A DNA stretch of 64,000 nt from Isoptericola halotolerans (GTDB lineage: Bacteria; Actinomycetota; Actinomycetes; Actinomycetales; Cellulomonadaceae): NCBI RefSeq assembly GCF_003003075.1, contig NZ_PVTX01000007.1, positions 1-64,000 of the forward strand, given 5' to 3'. Position numbers and translations under genes: made by a program. This document shows, one piece after another, positions 34,652-43,497 of the stretch; the first letter of the stretch is position 1, and each line of letters opens with the position of its first letter. Below the pieces are notes generated by a model. That model saw only the letters and a program-made list of their open reading frames with translations, was not told the DNA's origin and ran no database searches.

Positions 34652-34657
34652 AGTCTA
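34652..34657 (-). promoter_or_regulatory. -10 element of the hisC operon
   Basis: Minus-strand TAGACT (34657-34652) is 6 nt before the hisC GTG, a separate promoter for hisC-B-x-H-A-sseB. Confidence 0.55.
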
Positions 34658-34686
34658 CGAGCGGGCGGAAGGTGCCCGGGCTGGCG

Positions 34687-35154
34687 TCAGGAGACGACGA
34701 CGTCGGCCCCGGAGATCTCGACGGCGATCTCGCCGAGGGGCTCGGGCGCGGGACCGGACTGCACGGAGGCGTCCGTGAGGGAGAACACCGACCGGTGGCA
34801 CGGGCACTCGAGCACACCGTCGCCGGGGGTGACGGTGCAGCCCTGATGGGTGCAGACCGCGCTGAAGGCGTGCACCTCGTCCTCGGCCGGCCTCGTGACC
34901 AGCACCGGGACGCCGGCGACCTCGGCGCTCACCGCACCCCCGACCGGTACGTCCTCGAGCGCCACCACGGCCTGGCCCGCCGCGGACGTGCTGACGTCGT
35001 CGGCCGACCGGTCCGGGTCCGTCCCCTCGGCGCACGCCGCGAGGACGCCGCCACCGACCACCACGCCCGCCAGGGCGCCCGCACCGTGCAGCACCTGACG
35101 CCGGGACCGGCACGCGGTGTCGGCGGGTCGTGGGACGGCGGTGGGCTCGCTCAT
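34687..35154 (-). CDS. Rieske [2Fe-2S] lipoprotein
   Basis: 155 residues. Twin-arginine-like signal (SRRQVLHGAGALAGVVVGGGVLAAC) with a lipobox VLAAC, so the mature protein should be exported and lipid-anchored at Cys 41. Rieske cluster ligands CTHQGC (101-106) and CPCHRS (117-120) are intact. It is too short for a cytochrome bc1 subunit and has no cytochrome genes nearby; likely a stand-alone electron carrier of unknown partner. Own Shine-Dalgarno GAGGAG. Divergent from the membrane gene. Confidence 0.88.
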   Translation of the reverse strand: MSEPTAVPRPADTACRSRRQVLHGAGALAGVVVGGGVLAACAEGTDPDRSADDVSTSAAGQAVVALEDVPVGGAVSAEVAGVPVLVTRPAEDEVHAFSAVCTHQGCTVTPGDGVLECPCHRSVFSLTDASVQSGPAPEPLGEIAVEISGADVVVS

Positions 35155-35207
35155 GGGAGGGCTCCTCGGAGGGTCTCGTGGTGACGTCGGTCATACCGGG
35201 TGGCAGC

Positions 35208-35630
35208 ATGTCCATCATGGACGCCCCCACCGGCAAGGTGCCAGCGCCGCGCGGCCGAGGCGACGTCGGCCCCTCGTGGCTGTGGCGCTCGCTCGCGGCG
35301 CTGGGCGTGCTCGTGTCGGCGGTGGTGCACCTGGTCCTCTGGACGCGCGGCTACGACGACATCGACCTCGTGGGGCCGCTGTTCCTGGTCAACGCCGCCG
35401 GCGGCGTCGTCCTGGCGACGCTGATGCTCACCTGGCGGCACTGGCTGCCGCTCGTGGGCGGCATCCTCTTCGGCGCCGTGACGCTGCTCGCGTTCGTCAC
35501 GTCCGCCACCTCGGACCTGCTCGGCATCTCGCCGGAGGTCATCGGGGTGAACGAGCTCGTCGCGGCGGCCGCAGAGCTGGTCGCCGTGGTGGCCTCCACC
35601 GTGGCCCTGGTCCGCGAGCAGGCGCGCTGA
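35208..35630 (+). CDS. small integral membrane protein
   Basis: 140 residues with four hydrophobic segments (WRSLAALGVLVSAVVHLVLW, GPLFLVNAAGGVVLATLML, LPLVGGILFGAVTLLAFVT and VNELVAAAAELVAVVASTVAL). No named family recognised. The ATG is preceded by GGGTGG; an upstream GTG-started extension is possible but overlaps the Rieske start. Divergent Rieske/membrane pair may share regulation. Confidence 0.7.
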   Translation: MSIMDAPTGKVPAPRGRGDVGPSWLWRSLAALGVLVSAVVHLVLWTRGYDDIDLVGPLFLVNAAGGVVLATLMLTWRHWLPLVGGILFGAVTLLAFVTSATSDLLGISPEVIGVNELVAAAAELVAVVASTVALVREQAR

Positions 35631-35669
35631 CCCTGTGGACGGCGGCAGCGGTCTGTCGCTCGCTCCGCC

Positions 35670-35675
35670 TACGAT
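35670..35675 (+). promoter_or_regulatory. -10 element of recQ
   Basis: TACGAT lies 6 nt before the recQ GTG, with no Shine-Dalgarno, fitting a leaderless transcript. Confidence 0.45.
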
Positions 35676-35681
35676 CGCAGG

Positions 35682-38123
35682 GTGACCTCCTCGGACGACC
35701 CGTACGCCGACCTCGTGCCCTCCTGGACCGACGACGACGTCCCACCGGACGACGACGTCCCACCCCCGGACGACGAGCCCGCCCCGCCGACGGACGCCGC
35801 GGCGGCGCGCCCGGTCACCGACCGCTCCGAGGCGGCCAAGCGGGCCAAGCTGGCCATGCTGCGAGGCCTGATGGACACCGCGGGCGGCGAGGGCGGGACC
35901 TTGCGCGAACAGGCGACCGACGCCCTGCGCGCGCTCGTCGGGCGCGACGACGCCGAGCTCCGTGACGACCAGTGGAGCGCGATCGAGGCGCTCGTCGCGT
36001 TCCACCGGCGTGCGCTGGTCGTGCAGCGCACCGGGTGGGGCAAGTCGGCGGTGTACTTCGTGGCGACCAGCCTGCTGCGCGCCCGCGGCGCGGGGCCGAC
36101 GGTGATCGTCTCCCCGCTGCTCGCCCTCATGCGCGACCAGATCTCGGCCGCGGCCCGCGCCGGGATCCACGCGGTGACGATCAACTCCTCCAACGTCACC
36201 GAGTGGGACCAGGTGCACGCCCAGATCGCCGCCGGTGAGGTCGACGTCCTGCTGTGCTCCCCGGAGCGGCTCAACAACCCGGCGTTCCGCGACGAGGTGC
36301 TGCCCCGCCTGGCGGCGGACGCCGGCCTGGTCGTCGTCGACGAGGCCCACTGCATCTCGGACTGGGGGCACGACTTCCGGCCGGACTACCGCCGGATCCG
36401 CACCCTGCTGACGGACCTTCCGCCCGGCATCCCCGTGCTCGCCACGACGGCCACGGCGAACGAGCGGGTGACCCGCGACGTCGCCGAGCAGATGGCGGTG
36501 CAGGCCGACGGGCGTACCGCGGGCGTGGCCGACGGCGACGGCCCGCTGGGGGCCACCGACGACGTGCTGGTGCTGCGCGGAGCCCTCGATCGCGAGTCCC
36601 TGCACCTGGCGGTGCTCGAGCTGGGCGACCAGCCGACGCGGGTCGCCTGGCTGGTGGAGGCCCTGCAGGAGATCGACGGCTCCGGCATCGTCTACTGCCT
36701 CACCGTCTCCGCCGCCGAGGAGGTGGCGACCCAGCTCCGTGGCGCCGGTCTCGCGGTGGCCGCCTACACCGGGCGGACCGATCCGACGCAGCGTGCGCAG
36801 CTCGAGGAGGACCTCAAGGACAACCGGGTCAAGGCCCTGGTCGCGACGTCCGCGCTGGGCATGGGGTTCGACAAGCCGGACCTCGCGTTCGTCGTGCACC
36901 TGGGCGCGCCCTCGTCGCCGATCGCCTACTACCAGCAGGTGGGCCGCGCCGGCCGTGGCGTGGACGACGCGGTCGTCGTGCTCCTGCCCGGCCACGAGGA
37001 CAAGGCCATCTGGGACTGGTTCGGTTCCCAGGCCTTTCCCGCCGAGCAGCAGGTCCGGGCCACCCTCGCGGCGCTCGCGCAGACAGGCGAGACGATGTCG
37101 ACCGCGGCTCTCGAGACGCACGTCGACCTCAAGCGCTCGCGCCTCGAGTCGATGCTCAAGGTCCTGGACGTCGACGGAGCGGTCCGGCGGGTCAAGGGCG
37201 GCTGGGTCGCCACCGGGGCCGAGTGGGTCTACGACGCCGCCCGATACGCACGGGTCGCCGAGACCCGCAGCACGGAGGCCCGGGCGATGCTCGACTACGT
37301 CGCCACGACCGGCTGCCGGATGCGGTTCCTCCGCGCGCAGCTGGACGACCCGGCGCTGCCGGACGGCTGGACGTGCGGACGGTGCGACCGGTGCGGCGGT
37401 GTCGCCCTCCCCCCGCCGCCCTCCACCGAGTCGGTGGCCGAGGCCCGTGCCGAGATGGACCGTCCGGGCGTCGAGGTCGAGCCCCGCAAGATGTGGCCCT
37501 CCGGACTCGACACGCTCGGGCTCGACGTCAAGGGCAAGATCCCGGACACCGAGCGCGCCGAGCCGGGGCGTGCCGTGGCGCGGTTCGACGGGCTGGGCTG
37601 GGCCGGCCCCGTGCGTGAGCTGTTCGCACCGACGACGCCGGACGGCGAGACACCGACGGCGCTGCGCACGGCGGCGGCACGGGTGCTCGACGACTGGGAC
37701 GCGATCCGGGCGGGCTCGGGATCCGAGGACGGGTCGTCGGACGCCACCGGCGCCGGACGCGACCGGACGCTGGTCGTCGAGGGCGTGGTCGCCGTGCGCT
37801 CCGTGACGCGCCCGCAGCTCACGTACCACCTGGCCAACGGCCTGGCGTCCTACCTCGGCGTGCCGCTCATCGGCGCCGTGGGACCTGCCTCCGGCGCGGA
37901 GGAGCCGGGCCGCCACGACGTGAACTCCGCCATGCGCCTCGCCGGCGTCGCCCGGCGCCTCCGCCTCGAGCTCGGCGACGCGGCCCTGTCGGGACTCCCG
38001 GGTCGCACCGTCCTGCTGGTGGACGACTGGACCGAGTCGGGATGGACGCTGACCGTCGCGGCGAGGCTCCTGCGCCAGGCCGGAGCAGCGGCGGTCCACC
38101 CCTTCGTGCTGGGCGTGCGCTAG
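35682..38123 (+). CDS. recQ: RecQ-type DNA helicase with C-terminal phosphoribosyltransferase-like domain
   Basis: 813 residues. An acidic N-terminal stretch rich in Asp and Pro, then a RecQ helicase core: Walker A QRTGWGKSAVYF (about 114-125), DEAH box VVVDEAHCISDWGHDFRPDYR, motif VI YYQQVGRAGRG. A zinc site follows (TTGCRMRF...CGRCDRC). From about residue 690 the sequence departs from helicases: VLLVDDWTESGWTLTVAARLL at 777-797 matches the PRPP-binding signature of type I phosphoribosyltransferases. It resembles the ComF/PRT tail seen in some actinobacterial RecQ proteins; enzymatic activity is unknown. Stop shared with the SNF2 gene. Confidence 0.88.
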   Translation: MTSSDDPYADLVPSWTDDDVPPDDDVPPPDDEPAPPTDAAAARPVTDRSEAAKRAKLAMLRGLMDTAGGEGGTLREQATDALRALVGRDDAELRDDQWSAIEALVAFHRRALVVQRTGWGKSAVYFVATSLLRARGAGPTVIVSPLLALMRDQISAAARAGIHAVTINSSNVTEWDQVHAQIAAGEVDVLLCSPERLNNPAFRDEVLPRLAADAGLVVVDEAHCISDWGHDFRPDYRRIRTLLTDLPPGIPVLATTATANERVTRDVAEQMAVQADGRTAGVADGDGPLGATDDVLVLRGALDRESLHLAVLELGDQPTRVAWLVEALQEIDGSGIVYCLTVSAAEEVATQLRGAGLAVAAYTGRTDPTQRAQLEEDLKDNRVKALVATSALGMGFDKPDLAFVVHLGAPSSPIAYYQQVGRAGRGVDDAVVVLLPGHEDKAIWDWFGSQAFPAEQQVRATLAALAQTGETMSTAALETHVDLKRSRLESMLKVLDVDGAVRRVKGGWVATGAEWVYDAARYARVAETRSTEARAMLDYVATTGCRMRFLRAQLDDPALPDGWTCGRCDRCGGVALPPPPSTESVAEARAEMDRPGVEVEPRKMWPSGLDTLGLDVKGKIPDTERAEPGRAVARFDGLGWAGPVRELFAPTTPDGETPTALRTAAARVLDDWDAIRAGSGSEDGSSDATGAGRDRTLVVEGVVAVRSVTRPQLTYHLANGLASYLGVPLIGAVGPASGAEEPGRHDVNSAMRLAGVARRLRLELGDAALSGLPGRTVLLVDDWTESGWTLTVAARLLRQAGAAAVHPFVLGVR

Positions 38124-41100
38124 GGATCCAGCAGGCCGCGGACATCGTCGGCGGCGAGCGCCCCGGCGAAGGCTCCGGCGTCGTCGTCGAGCACCGCGTC
38201 GAACAGTGCCGCCTTGCGCTGCGCGAGCGCCATCACCTTCTCCTCGATGGTGTCGGCGGCGACCATCCGGGTGACGACGACGTGACGCGTCTGGCCGATG
38301 CGATGGGTGCGGTCGATCGCCTGCGCCTCGGCCGCCGGGTTCCACCAGGGGTCCAGCAGGTAGACGTAGTCCGCCTCGGTGAGGTTGAGGCCGACGCCGC
38401 CCGCCTTGAGGCTGATGAGGAACACCGGGGCGGTGCCCTGCTTGAAGCCGCGGATGACGCCCGCCCGGTCACGGGTGCTCCCGTCGAGGTAGGCGACGGG
38501 CAGGCCCGCCTCGGCGCACCGCTGCTCGACCCGTCGCAGGAACGAGGTGAACTGCGAGAACACGAGGGCACGGTGCCCCTCGGCGGCGACCTCGACGAGC
38601 TGGTCGACGACGGTGTCCAGCTTGGTCGACGTGACCCCGGCGTAGGCGTCGTCGACCAGGGCGGCGTCCAGGGCGAGGCGGCGCAGCGTCGTCAGGGAAC
38701 GGAAGATGGCGGCCTTGTTGGCCTCGAAGTCGGTGAGCAGGCCCAGCAGGCGCTGTCGCTCGCGCTGCAGGTGGGTGTCGTAGACCTTGCGGTGGTCCGG
38801 CGCGAGCGGGACCCTCAGCACCTGCTCCTGCCGGGCAGGCAGCTCGGGAGCGACCTGCGCCTTGGTCCGCCGCAGCATCAGCACGCGGATACGTCGCTTG
38901 AGCCGTGCCAGCGCACGGTTGCCCGCCGCGACGACCGCGGCGTCGTCGTCCTGCGCGGCAGCGTCGACGGGCCGGATCGTCTCGGCCCGGAACCGGTGCA
39001 ACGACGGGTACAGCCCCGGGGCCACGATGGCGAGCATCGCCCAGAGCTCGGTGAGGTTGTTCTCCAGCGGCGTGCCCGTGATCGCGAGCTTGAACGGGGT
39101 GTCGAGCCGGCGGGCGGTCTGGTTCGCCCGGGTGCGCGGGTTCTTCGCGAACTGTGCCTCGTCGAGGATGAGGCCGGACCACTCGAGCGCGGCGAACGCC
39201 TCGAACTCCAGCCGGTACACGGCGTACGACGTGACGACGACGTCGACATCCTTGACGAGCTCCGCCAGGCTGCGACCGAGCTTCTTGGTGGTGGCCGGCA
39301 GGGCCACCACGTCGAGGCCTGGGGTGAACCGGGTGGCCTCGTCGACCCAGTTGCCGACGACGGACGCGGGGGCGACGACGACGAACGGCGGCGCGGCGCG
39401 CCCGTCGGCCGCTGCTTCCGCGCGGGCACGGGCGAGGAAGGCGAGCGTCTCGACGGTCTTCCCGAGCCCCATGTCGTCCGCGAGGATGCCGCCGAGCCCG
39501 TGCCGCCACAGATAGGTGAGCCACTCGTACGCCTGGTGCTGGTACGGACGCAGGTCGGCCCGCAGCCCGTCGGGCACGTCGACGGGCACCGGCGTGCCCC
39601 CTCCGTGGGCGATCCGGCGCAGGTCCGCCACCGAGCGCCGCCAACGGTCGGAGACGCGCACCTCGTCCGCGGCGTCCTCCAGCTCGCCCCACAGCTGGGT
39701 GTCGTAGCGGCTCAGGCTGAGCCGGCCCGGCCGGTCGCTGAGCGCGGTGGCCTCCTCGATCAGCGAGCGCAGGCGTCCCAGCGAGGGCTGGTTCAGCCGC
39801 AGCCACGAGCCGTCGACGAGGAGCAGGCGCTTGCGCCCCTGGGCGAGCGCCGTGAAGAGCCGGGTGAACGGGACTTCCTTGCCCGCGACCGTCACCGAGA
39901 TCCCGAGGTCGAGCCAGTCGGAACGGCCCGAGGGTGCGCCCTCCACGACCACCCGCGCGGGGCCGTCGAGGTGGTGGTAGTCGGGTGCCGGGTCACCCTC
40001 GATGCGCACCTCGGTCGCCGCGAGCGCCGGGAGGACGTCCTGCGCCAGGTCGAGGGCGTCGAGCCCGGTGAACCGCTGGTGGTCGGCGAGCTCGAACCGC
40101 TCGAACCCGACGATCCCGCGCACCACGGAGGTGGCCTTCTCCTGGATCTCCGCCTCGGCCTGCGGGTCGCGGGCCGGGTCCACCGCCCCACCCGCCAGCG
40201 GGACGGTGCGCGGGTCGCCGTCGCCCCGCGGGTAGTGCCACGACCAGGTCAGCTCGGCCTGCTCGGGAGAGCCGAACCGGGCGGCGGCCACGAGCACCGG
40301 CCGAGGGTTCTCGGGCAGGTCGACGCTGCCGTCCGAGACGACCTGGGCGGTGCGCCGCAGGGCGGGCAGGTGCTCGGTGAAGAACTCGTCCACGTCCGAC
40401 GCCGGGACGTCCGTCGGGCCGAGCCCCACGAGCTCGCGGGCCCCCTCCCCCAGCCGCCGGGGGGTCGGGCCGATCCGGAGCACGGTCCGGCCGTCCTCGG
40501 CCTCGACGGCGTACAGGCCGGTGTCGCCGACAGCGCCGAGCTGCGCCCCACCGACGGCGTCGACCCCGTCGTGCGCGACCACCGGGGACAGGCGGACGCC
40601 GTCGACCGAGGCCGCCACCTCCAGCCGAAGCGTCGCGGTCCTCGCCAGGTGGACCTCGTCACGGGCACCGTGGCCGACGAACGGGATGTCGAGATCGGTC
40701 GCCTCGGCCAGGAGCGCCCACAGGCCGCGCCCGCCGGCGCCCAGCGGGCGCCACGCGTCGCGGGCGCGCACGGAGCCGTCGCCCAGGGTGGCGCCGAGGT
40801 CGGCGAACCAGCGCCGCACCTCGGGCGCCGGCGTGGCTCGGACGCCGGCGAACGCGTAGAGCCCGCGGGTCAGGGCGTCCCAGCTCGCCTCGGGGGCGGT
40901 CTTCCAGCCCCCGTTCCGCGACGGGACGACGGGCCGGACGGACAGCCCCGGCGCGGCCTCACCCAGGGCGCCGTCGAGGCGGAAGCGCAGCGCCACGGGC
41001 AGCACACCGCCCGCCGATGCTGACGCCGTCGGGCCCTCGACGCCCGTGACGGCGGCCAGGCGGCCACGCCAGTCGCCGCCGTCGGTACCGCTGGTGCCCT

Positions 41101-41416
41101 CCTCGCCGTGCGGGCGGACGTGGAGCAGCGTGGCCGCGACGTGCTTGCAGTCGACGGCCACGGGGCAGGAGCAGGACGAGTCGTGGAACGCGTAGCGGCC
41201 CGCGTCGTCGACCACGAACCAGATGCGGCAGTCGTAGGGCTGCGGCCCGCTGCCCGCGACCCGCGCGCTGAGGACCAGGTCGTGACCGTCCCACCGCCAC
41301 GAGGCGACCATGCCGGCGCGCTGGTACCCCTGGGCACGGCGGAACGTCGTCGTGCCCACGATCCCGCCGACGACGAGCGGGTCGAGCCGGGGCGGCCTGG
41401 AGGAGGGGGCGGGCAT
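38120..41416 (-). CDS. SWIM zinc-finger SNF2/DEAD helicase
   Basis: 1098 residues. N-terminal SWIM zinc finger (CSCPVAVDCKHVAA, about 86-99), a long SNF2-associated middle region, then the Swi2/Snf2 ATPase: motif I DDMGLGKTVETLAFL, motif II LDEAQFAKNPRT (DEAQ), motif III ITGTPLENNLTELWAML, and helicase C with YLDGSTRDR and DPWWNPAAEAQAIDRTHRIGQ. Likely moves along duplex DNA; role unknown. The start MPAPSSRPPRLD is used because sequence before it is not protein-like. It begins 36 nt after hisD, so the two may be cotranscribed. Confidence 0.9.
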   Translation of the reverse strand: MPAPSSRPPRLDPLVVGGIVGTTTFRRAQGYQRAGMVASWRWDGHDLVLSARVAGSGPQPYDCRIWFVVDDAGRYAFHDSSCSCPVAVDCKHVAATLLHVRPHGEEGTSGTDGGDWRGRLAAVTGVEGPTASASAGGVLPVALRFRLDGALGEAAPGLSVRPVVPSRNGGWKTAPEASWDALTRGLYAFAGVRATPAPEVRRWFADLGATLGDGSVRARDAWRPLGAGGRGLWALLAEATDLDIPFVGHGARDEVHLARTATLRLEVAASVDGVRLSPVVAHDGVDAVGGAQLGAVGDTGLYAVEAEDGRTVLRIGPTPRRLGEGARELVGLGPTDVPASDVDEFFTEHLPALRRTAQVVSDGSVDLPENPRPVLVAAARFGSPEQAELTWSWHYPRGDGDPRTVPLAGGAVDPARDPQAEAEIQEKATSVVRGIVGFERFELADHQRFTGLDALDLAQDVLPALAATEVRIEGDPAPDYHHLDGPARVVVEGAPSGRSDWLDLGISVTVAGKEVPFTRLFTALAQGRKRLLLVDGSWLRLNQPSLGRLRSLIEEATALSDRPGRLSLSRYDTQLWGELEDAADEVRVSDRWRRSVADLRRIAHGGGTPVPVDVPDGLRADLRPYQHQAYEWLTYLWRHGLGGILADDMGLGKTVETLAFLARARAEAAADGRAAPPFVVVAPASVVGNWVDEATRFTPGLDVVALPATTKKLGRSLAELVKDVDVVVTSYAVYRLEFEAFAALEWSGLILDEAQFAKNPRTRANQTARRLDTPFKLAITGTPLENNLTELWAMLAIVAPGLYPSLHRFRAETIRPVDAAAQDDDAAVVAAGNRALARLKRRIRVLMLRRTKAQVAPELPARQEQVLRVPLAPDHRKVYDTHLQRERQRLLGLLTDFEANKAAIFRSLTTLRRLALDAALVDDAYAGVTSTKLDTVVDQLVEVAAEGHRALVFSQFTSFLRRVEQRCAEAGLPVAYLDGSTRDRAGVIRGFKQGTAPVFLISLKAGGVGLNLTEADYVYLLDPWWNPAAEAQAIDRTHRIGQTRHVVVTRMVAADTIEEKVMALAQRKAALFDAVLDDDAGAFAGALAADDVRGLLDP

Positions 41417-41452
41417 GGCCCCATGGTCCCACCCCACGCCGACACGACCGGC

Positions 41453-42775
41453 TCAGAAGCGGCCGCGCACCGCCTCGCCGTGCGCGGGAAGGTCCTCGTC
41501 GTTCGCGACGGCCACGATGCGGTCGGCCACCTTCGCCAGCGCCTCGCGGGAATAGTCGACCACCTGCACCGACCGCAGGAAGGCGTGCACGCCCAGCCCG
41601 CTCGCGAAGTGCGCCGTGCCCCCGGTGGGCAGCACGTGGTTGGAGCCCGCCATGTAGTCACCGAGGGAGACCGGCGAGTACGGACCGACGAAGATCGCTC
41701 CGGCCGACCGGACGCGCTGAGCGACCGCCGCGGCGTCCTCGGTCTGGATCTCCAGGTGCTCGGCGCCGTAGGCGTCGACCACGGCCAGCCCCTGCTCGAC
41801 GTCGTCCACCAGGACCACCGCCGACTGCGGACCTGCGAGCGCCGTCGTGACCCGGGCGGTGTGCTTCGTGGCCTCCGCGAGGTCGACCAGCTTGGCCTCC
41901 ACCGCACCGGCGAGCTCCACCGACGGCGTGACCAGCACCGACGCCGCCATCAGGTCGTGCTCCGCCTGGCTGACCAGGTCGAGCGCCACGTGCCCCGCGT
42001 CGGCCGTGTGGTCGGCGAGGACCGCGATCTCCGTGGGACCGGCCTCGGCGTCGATGCCGACGACGCCGCGCACGAGCCGCTTGGCGGCTGCGACGTAGAC
42101 GTTGCCGGGCCCCGTGACGACGTCCACCGGCTCGCAGAGGACCTCGCCGTCGACGGGCTCGCTCCCGGCCGCACCGTAGGCGAACATCGCGACCGCCTGG
42201 GCGCCGCCGACCGCGTAGACCTCGTCGACGCCGAGCAGCGCGCACGCGGCCAGGATGGTCGGGTGCGGGAGCCCGCCGGAGGCCTTCTGCGGCGGCGAGG
42301 CGACGGCCAGGGCGGGCACGCCCGCCTCCTGGGCGGCGACCACGTTCATGATCACGGACGACGGGTAGACCGCCAGGCCTCCCGGCGCGTAGAGGCCCAC
42401 GCGCTGGACGGGGATCCATCGCTGCCGCACCTCCGCGCCGTCCGCCAGGACGGTGGTGTGCTCGGTGGGCACCTGGTCGGCGTGCACGGCGCGCACCCGG
42501 GCGATCGCCTCCTCGAGCCCGTCGCGGACGACGGGGTCGAGGCCGGCCAGCGCCTCGTCGAGCGCGTGCCGGGGCACCCGCAGATGGCCCGGACGCACCC
42601 CGTCGAAACGCTCGCCCAGGTCGCGCAGCGCGGCGGCGCCACGGGCCCGGACGTCGGTCAGGATCGGGGCGACGGCGTCGACGGCCTGCTCCACGCCGAT
42701 CTCGGGGCGCGGCAGCACCCGGAGCAGCTCGGTGCGGGACAGGACCTGTCCACGGAGGTCGATGCGTTGGATCAC
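41453..42775 (-). CDS. hisD: histidinol dehydrogenase
   Basis: 440 residues; two-step NAD oxidation of histidinol to histidine. [46 protein letters not shown] and [10 protein letters not shown] are hallmark segments; His residues in VLVTPS...AEHLEIQ and [27 protein letters not shown] belong to the zinc/catalytic site. GTG start (VIQRIDLRG) is 7 nt after TAGACT; leaderless. Isolated from the other his genes by the Rieske-recQ-SNF2 block. Confidence 0.96.
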   Translation of the reverse strand: MIQRIDLRGQVLSRTELLRVLPRPEIGVEQAVDAVAPILTDVRARGAAALRDLGERFDGVRPGHLRVPRHALDEALAGLDPVVRDGLEEAIARVRAVHADQVPTEHTTVLADGAEVRQRWIPVQRVGLYAPGGLAVYPSSVIMNVVAAQEAGVPALAVASPPQKASGGLPHPTILAACALLGVDEVYAVGGAQAVAMFAYGAAGSEPVDGEVLCEPVDVVTGPGNVYVAAAKRLVRGVVGIDAEAGPTEIAVLADHTADAGHVALDLVSQAEHDLMAASVLVTPSVELAGAVEAKLVDLAEATKHTARVTTALAGPQSAVVLVDDVEQGLAVVDAYGAEHLEIQTEDAAAVAQRVRSAGAIFVGPYSPVSLGDYMAGSNHVLPTGGTAHFASGLGVHAFLRSVQVVDYSREALAKVADRIVAVANDEDLPAHGEAVRGRF

Positions 42776-42782
42776 GCGCACC

Positions 42783-42788
42783 AGTCTA
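42783..42788 (-). promoter_or_regulatory. -10 element of hisD
   Basis: Minus-strand TAGACT (42788-42783) lies 7 nt before the hisD GTG. It is the same hexamer as at hisC and dnaE. Confidence 0.55.
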
Positions 42789-42849
42789 GGTCGTGCCGGA
42801 GCAGGCCGGCCGGTCGTCCCGGACGGTGGGCGCTGGGACAATACGGAGC

Positions 42850-43089
42850 ATGGACACCCCCCTCGAGGTCCCCATCCGCGACGACGTCATCCGGCTCGGC
42901 CAGTTCCTCAAGCTGGCCGGGCTTGCCGAGTCGGGCAACCATGCCCGCGACCTCGTGGCCGACGGCGACGTGCGCGTCGACGGCGAGACGGAGAACCGGC
43001 GCGGCCGCCAGCTGCGCCCCGGAGCACGCGTGACCGTCGTCGGTCCCGAGGGCGAGGAGACCGCCGTCGTCGTTCAGGACGACATGTAG
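42850..43089 (+). CDS. S4-domain RNA-binding protein
   Basis: 79 residues, consisting of little more than one S4 fold: [50 protein letters not shown]. Related small proteins (YaaA/YbcJ type) bind structured RNA; no target known. A GGAG touches the ATG too closely to work as Shine-Dalgarno, and GACAAT (42837-42842) sits 7 nt before the ATG, so this too may be leaderless. Its last 16 nt overlap the convergent PPOX gene. Confidence 0.85.
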   Translation: MDTPLEVPIRDDVIRLGQFLKLAGLAESGNHARDLVADGDVRVDGETENRRGRQLRPGARVTVVGPEGEETAVVVQDDM

Positions 43090-43481
43090 GCGGACGCCAT
43101 CACCCGGTCGGCTGCGAGCTGCAGCACGATCCGGTCCGGGTCGTGCTGCAGCTGCCGGAACCGCTTCGCGTAGCGCCGCACGGCCTCGGCCACCTCGTCG
43201 GCGTCCTCGACGACGGTGATGGTGCCCTCGAGCGTCATCCACCGGCCACCGTCGACCTGGCAGACCGCAGCCCGTGGCGGCTCGCCGTCGGGCCCCCGAC
43301 GGCGGGCGTTGCGTGCTTTCACCGACGTGCGCCGCGCGGTGATGCGCACGACGCCCTGGTCGGCGTCCCAGGTGAAGGCGACCGGGACAACGTGGGGCGT
43401 GCCGTCGGCGCGCAGGGTGGTCAGCGTCGCGAGGTGTCGTTCCGTGACGAAGACGAGCTGCTCGGGGTTGAGTCGGATCAC
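43074..43481 (-). CDS. PPOX-class F420-dependent oxidoreductase
   Basis: 135 residues; split-barrel flavin/F420-binding fold of the pyridoxamine-5'-phosphate-oxidase superfamily. LVFVTERHLATLTTLRADGTPHVVPVAFTWD and VRITARRTSVKARNARR are typical of the mycobacterial-type F420H2-dependent reductases. GTG start is 7 nt after TAGGCT (43494-43489). Substrate unknown. With the LLM gene this is the second probable F420 enzyme in the window. Confidence 0.85.
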   Translation of the reverse strand: MIRLNPEQLVFVTERHLATLTTLRADGTPHVVPVAFTWDADQGVVRITARRTSVKARNARRRGPDGEPPRAAVCQVDGGRWMTLEGTITVVEDADEVAEAVRRYAKRFRQLQHDPDRIVLQLAADRVMASAYMSS

Positions 43482-43497
43482 GGACGCGAGCCTACGC

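Noticed and set aside
38120-41416. SNF2 and RecQ genes as a phage-defence system
   Set aside because: No nuclease, methyltransferase, PLD or other defence partner; neighbours are housekeeping his genes.
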